Positions 7,413 through 10,002 of a DNA stretch of 10,002 nucleotides are shown here, piece after piece; positions within the stretch are counted from its first letter, which is position 1, and each line of letters begins with the position of its first letter. The notes below the pieces were generated by a model. It did not search any database. It had not been told where the DNA came from and worked only from the letters and a program-made list of their open reading frames with translations. Source of the DNA: Cephalothrix simula (taxonomy: Eukaryota > Nemertea > Palaeonemertea > Archinemertea > Cephalotrichidae); the NCBI GenBank assembly GCA_035591015.1, contig JAXIUW010240173.1, positions 1 to 10,002 on the forward strand. The letters are read 5' to 3'. The translations under genes were made by a program, and so were the position numbers.

Positions 7413-8009
7413 GGGCTGCACCGAGATAGGTGTTCAATGAAAATATCTCTTTTATCATTCATTGATGATTTTTTAAACAAGTGATTATGTATCACGTAGT
7501 CGTCGTATGCCTTCCATTTTACCATTTATTGATGATATTTTCCTCGAACATGGTTACATCTTAATATTAATCCCCATCTTTTCCGGATTTGCGTTTCTCA
7601 AGTATCTTGGTTTTACAGTCTTCGGCTAAAAAGGCTCTTAAAACCCTGCTCACGGTTTTCTTTTGTCTTTGATATCTCGACAATCATGATGTATGATTAA
7701 AAGAGTCTTGTATTTTAAAAGAAAGGTTGTCTAGGATGATAGATTGGTTTTAAGGGTTTATCAACAAGTTTCCTGATGTTTGATACAATTGAATACCTTA
7801 ATTTTGTACACTCGCCTGCCCTTGCGGCTCGTGCAATAAAGAAATATACATGGATTTGTCGAAGTTGGCAAATGCAACCCTGGCCTAATTCTCGTGTCCC
7901 AAATCATCGGTAAAACATTTGAAATTATGTCAAAGTTTTTACCGAGTCCCAATTATTTTATTTTTCTTAGAAGGACTGGTTTTCTTAGGCTAGGTTCTTT
8001 TAACAACCA
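7413..8009. other. No gene; 15-bp-arm hairpin at 7908-7944
   Basis: CGGTAAAACATTTGA (7908-7922) and TCAAAGTTTTTACCG (7930-7944) pair at 13 of 15 positions around a 7-base loop. GTCCCAA occurs on both sides (7896, 7946). A GC-rich islet CTCGCCTGCCCTTGCGGCTC lies at 7811-7830. The minus-strand frame at 7761-7952 crosses both structures and has no recognisable domain. The remainder is plain AT-rich sequence. Confidence 0.5.
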
Positions 8010-8420
8010 TACGTTTTCCGTAGCAACCAACCTGCAAACAATTTTTTTTATTTGCATATATTTTTCATAGCGACAGACTGTTTTAATTAGCAACTGACCA
8101 ATGAACTTGGTTTCTATGAGTGTTTTCCATAGCAACCGACAGTTTCTTTAGCAATGACTTTGAAGTTAGAAACCATAACGTTTTCATAGCAAACCGATCA
8201 GCTGAAATTGACCTTAATGCATGTTTTGCATTCATGCAGATATTCCCATAGCAACTGATCTACATAGTTTTTTCCCTGGAAACCATGCGTTAGTTCTTAG
8301 CAACCGACCTATAAACATTGCTTTTACGTTCACAACCGTTCGTTTTCCATAGCAACCGTGGGTTTCTCTTAGCAACAATGTGTTTTTCCGTGGGTTTCTC
8401 TTAGCAACAATGTGTTTTCC
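8010..8420 (+). repeat. Irregular tandem array with X-box-like core
   Basis: AGCAAC or a one-base variant recurs at 8022, 8069, 8089, 8131, 8150, 8188, 8250, 8299, 8351, 8371 and 8403. The fuller word TTTTCCATAGCAAC or a close variant is at 8014, 8123, 8242 and 8343. Steps cluster near 20 and 50-60 bp, so the ancestral unit was probably about 60 bp with two sites 20 bp apart. The right half matches the RGYAAC half-site of the RFX X-box; the left half (TTTTCC) departs from GTNRCC. The array is seen directly, the regulatory reading is inferred. Weaker relics continue to about 8555. Minus frames at 7953-8135 and 8232-8447 are repeat artefacts. Confidence 0.75.
8356..8418 (+). repeat. Recent 32-bp duplication inside the array
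   Basis: The 32-bp unit at 8356-8387 is followed by a copy at 8388-8418 that is identical over all 31 of its bases and lacks only the final T. Both begin CCGTGGGTTTCTCTTAGCAA. Identity is far above that of the rest of the array, which implies ongoing unit turnover. Confidence 0.9.
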
Positions 8421-8652
8421 CAGGTTTTTCCTTAGAAAAAAACCCAAAAACGTGAATTTTCCTTAAGATGCGTTATCTGTAGAAACATACATGTACCTAG
8501 AAAGTTTCTCAAAACATAACTTTTCCTTGGCGACCATGCGCTTTATACAGCAACATAAGGTGTTTCGTTAAATGCATTTATTCAGCAATTAACCTTCAAA
8601 CATGGACCTTTCTTTTGTGAATTGTTGATTTCTATTCCATGGTTGATCATGG

Positions 8653-8703
8653 TTCATTAGGAAGAAACTTTTGGTCACTTTTTGTTGGTCAGTTCCTAAT
8701 GAA
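8653..8703. repeat. Perfect 11-bp inverted repeat, 29-bp loop
   Basis: TTCATTAGGAA (8653-8663) and TTCCTAATGAA (8693-8703) are exact inverses. The loop contains TTGGTCAC and TTGGTCAG as a small direct repeat. This may be a decayed small element or chance; no function can be seen. Confidence 0.55.
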
Positions 8704-9246
8704 AATAGCAATTTTGCGAATAAATCGTTGGTGGAGTTGCTATAACAAGTAATCGGCTGTTACCCAGTGAAATTTAAATTTCAATTTGATTAAGATTCTT
8801 TAAAAGGTGTTCCCAATTTAAAACTAACTTAATTTTGCTTAAACCAGCTGTATACAATAAGTGTTATATAGTGTGTATGAAAAATATGTGTCCTCTTGAT
8901 TCAGTAACCGTCTATTTGAGCCGACCAAAGCTAATAGCTCATGAACATAATCAGGTCAATTTAGTAATTTAATTGTCCTGCTATGATATCGATCGATTTT
9001 ATCGCTTCTTTAGTCGAAGTTATCGCTATGTAGATAGTGGAGTGCTAATCCAGCTAATGGGATGCATTTTGTTATACACCCTGTATAATAAAAAAATTGT
9101 ATTTAAATCCAATATTTTGGTCCAGGTAATAAATTTTCGATAAGGAGCTAAAACCGGTTAAGTATACTTTAATTGATCGTATCACTTGATATGAAAATCC
9201 GTGCTTAATTCATTCAGACTTTAAACATTTTATTTATCTTTTACAG
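8704..9246. other. No gene; possible upstream region of the 9336 exon
   Basis: GAAATTTAAATTTC (8769-8782) is a perfect 14-bp palindrome. TTATACACCCTGTATAA (9072-9088) is a 6-bp-arm hairpin. CAG followed by GTAATA at 9123-9131 could be a 5' splice site, and TATTTATCTTTTACAG (9231-9246) a 3' splice site; together they would define a 121-bp intron ahead of the candidate exon. No TATA box or CpG-dense promoter is evident. Confidence 0.3.
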
Positions 9247-9335
9247 AGGGCAAACTACGACAAATATTGATTTCCACACTCTTGTACTATGGCCAACAAG
9301 TTATACTCTACTTTGATATAAGGGATAAGTAAACT

Positions 9336-9405
9336 ATGTTAAAAACACTTGTTCAGAGACCTGTTAGGGTTCTGTTGCCTGCGATTTCCAACGGATTGTT
9401 GTATA
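9336..9405 (+). CDS. Possible first coding exon, mitochondrial-presequence-like
   Basis: From ATG at 9336 the frame gives 23 complete codons beginning MLKTLVQRPVRVLLPAIS, and one further base before a strong donor, GTAAGTA (9406-9412), i.e. intron phase 1. Without splicing the frame stops at TGA (9423). What supports it: A at -3 of the ATG, no Asp or Glu, one Lys and two Arg spread among Leu/Val/Ala, the usual make-up of a mitochondrial targeting peptide, and a local GC rise above the AT-rich flanks. A possible acceptor, CTTTTACAG, ends at 9246, making an exon of 159 bp. Against it: 70 coding bases can arise by chance, and the same exon has another open frame (9249-9332), beginning GKLRQILISTLLYYGQQ and ending in TAA, which would read as a last exon. 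Gene identity is not recognised. Confidence 0.25.
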
Positions 9406-9412
9406 GTAAGTA

Positions 9413-9849
9413 CGTCTGTAATTGATTAATGGATCGTTTTTCAGTTTGTATTGTTTATATTTTATCAGTGTATTGCTGGTGTCTAAATTTTCGTTTTCAC
9501 AAGGCACTTGGGACACTATGGTCCACCTGTTTAGTGCATCTTCTTCTTGCCAGATTTTAGTCATATTTCCCGCAGGGGGAGGGGTCGGTACGGAGTGGTA
9601 CTAGATTGGGGATGCCGTACTATACTTTCCTGAAAAATTCCCCACCATAGCGGGGCTAATGTCGTTTTATTGTTTTTTAGATCGCCATGTGGGTATACAT
9701 GTAATGGCTGTTAATTTTGAAGTTTAAATTTGTCAAATTTTGAATATTTGTCTCAGTTTTGCCAAAATTGGGTGCTCTCTGCTTTTTTAGAGTAGAGTTT
9801 ATCACCTAAAACAGTTAAATATTTTGACAATGTCACAAAAACAACTTTT
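9413..9849. other. No supported gene; possible intron
   Basis: If the 9336-9405 exon is real, this would be the start of its intron. Overlapping frames at 9422-9604 (plus) and 9364-9564 (minus) lack recognisable domains. GGTACGGAGTGGTAC (9587-9601) and CCCCACCATAGCGGGG (9640-9655) are small inverted repeats in a GC-richer patch, possibly the edge of a repeat element. A TACATGTA octamer lies at 9696-9703. Confidence 0.35.
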
Positions 9850-9857
9850 GGGTGCGA

Positions 9858-9892
9858 AATGCCCACCCATAATGCCCACCCATATGGGTGGG
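9858..9892. repeat. Tandem AATGCCCACCCAT pair closing in a palindrome
   Basis: AATGCCCACCCAT is repeated exactly at 9858-9870 and 9871-9883. The second copy runs into its own inverse, so CCCACCCATATGGGTGGG (9875-9892) is a perfect 18-bp palindrome with no loop. It can form a cruciform, or two alternative hairpins using either copy as the left arm. Confidence 0.85.
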
Positions 9893-9927
9893 GCTAGCAG
9901 AATATAGAGGTGGGGCATAGCGTCTTT

Positions 9928-10002
9928 CAGTGGCGTAGCTGGGTCCAAAATTTTGGGGGGGCTGAAGAAAAATCTGGGGGTGCGAAATAATACAATAATT
10001 AG
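9928..10002 (+). mobile_element. Probable DNA-transposon terminus, cut by window end
   Basis: CAGTGGCGTAGCTGGG at 9928-9943 followed by a G-rich stretch (GGGGGGGC, GGGGGTGCG) has the look of a transposon end common in invertebrate genomes. The initial CAGTGG fits the terminal pattern of hAT-superfamily elements; that assignment is from general knowledge and tentative. The other end lies beyond the window, so neither the inverted repeat nor the expected 8-bp duplication (GCGTCTTT would be the left copy) can be checked here. Non-coding in the visible part. Confidence 0.5.

Noticed and set aside
7908-7944. Hairpin as a bacterial-type terminator
   Set aside because: There is no upstream gene and no following T run, and the window does not look bacterial; it is kept only as a hairpin.
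8232-8447. Arg/Lys-rich minus-strand frame of 71 codons
   Set aside because: It is a translation of the AGCAAC array, including the exact 32-bp duplication, which is not a multiple of three.
9364-9564. Minus-strand frame of 66 codons with plausible composition
   Set aside because: It overlaps the candidate exon in antisense, has no recognisable domain and no supporting signals; only a protein search could revive it.

Overview
This window looks like intergenic or intronic nuclear DNA from an invertebrate, most likely a mollusc and probably a bivalve. It is AT-rich (roughly two thirds A+T) and has no open frame longer than 109 codons. There is no operon structure, no ribosome-binding-site spacing, and no rRNA or tRNA that I can recognise. 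The mollusc guess rests on repeat texture: the palindromic octamer TACATGTA occurs six times (about 0.35 expected by composition), short GC-rich palindromic islets sit in AT-rich DNA, and small fold-back elements are common. This is an inference from style and not an identification. Layout, left half: positions 170-302 hold a near-perfect 133-bp palindrome whose core is two 34-bp tandem units. Positions 336-480 are a CpG-rich segment bounded by 8-bp inverted repeats. Positions 745-925 are an unexplained GC-richer patch. Positions 1584-2130 carry a decayed tandem array of about 187 bp per unit. An AT-rich 19-bp minisatellite (3219-3320) lies between two 11-bp direct repeats, and a cruciform-capable palindrome follows at 3566-3595. 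Positions 4045-4455 are a degenerate short-period repeat built on AGCGTC, and 4820-5310 contains copies of an ACCCACCCACCCT motif. Layout, right half: positions 6337-7412 are the largest structured object, an inverted pair of 15-18-bp GATCGAAAC-type arrays around about 0.8 kb, closed by a perfect 14-bp terminal inverted repeat. Positions 8010-8420 are an irregular tandem array whose core, TTTTCCATAGCAAC, resembles an RFX X-box. The right end has a tandem/inverted CCCACCC palindrome (9858-9892) and a probable DNA-transposon terminus starting CAGTGGCGTAGC (9928 onward). Coding content is nearly absent. The best candidate is a possible short first coding exon on the plus strand at 9336-9405. It encodes an acid-free, Arg/Lys/Leu/Val-rich N-terminus like a mitochondrial targeting peptide and ends at a strong GTAAGTA donor; this is a low-confidence call. 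A weaker acidic open stretch lies on the minus strand at 5467-5598. No multi-gene system or pathway is visible. What stands out is the density and variety of palindromic and tandem repeats.
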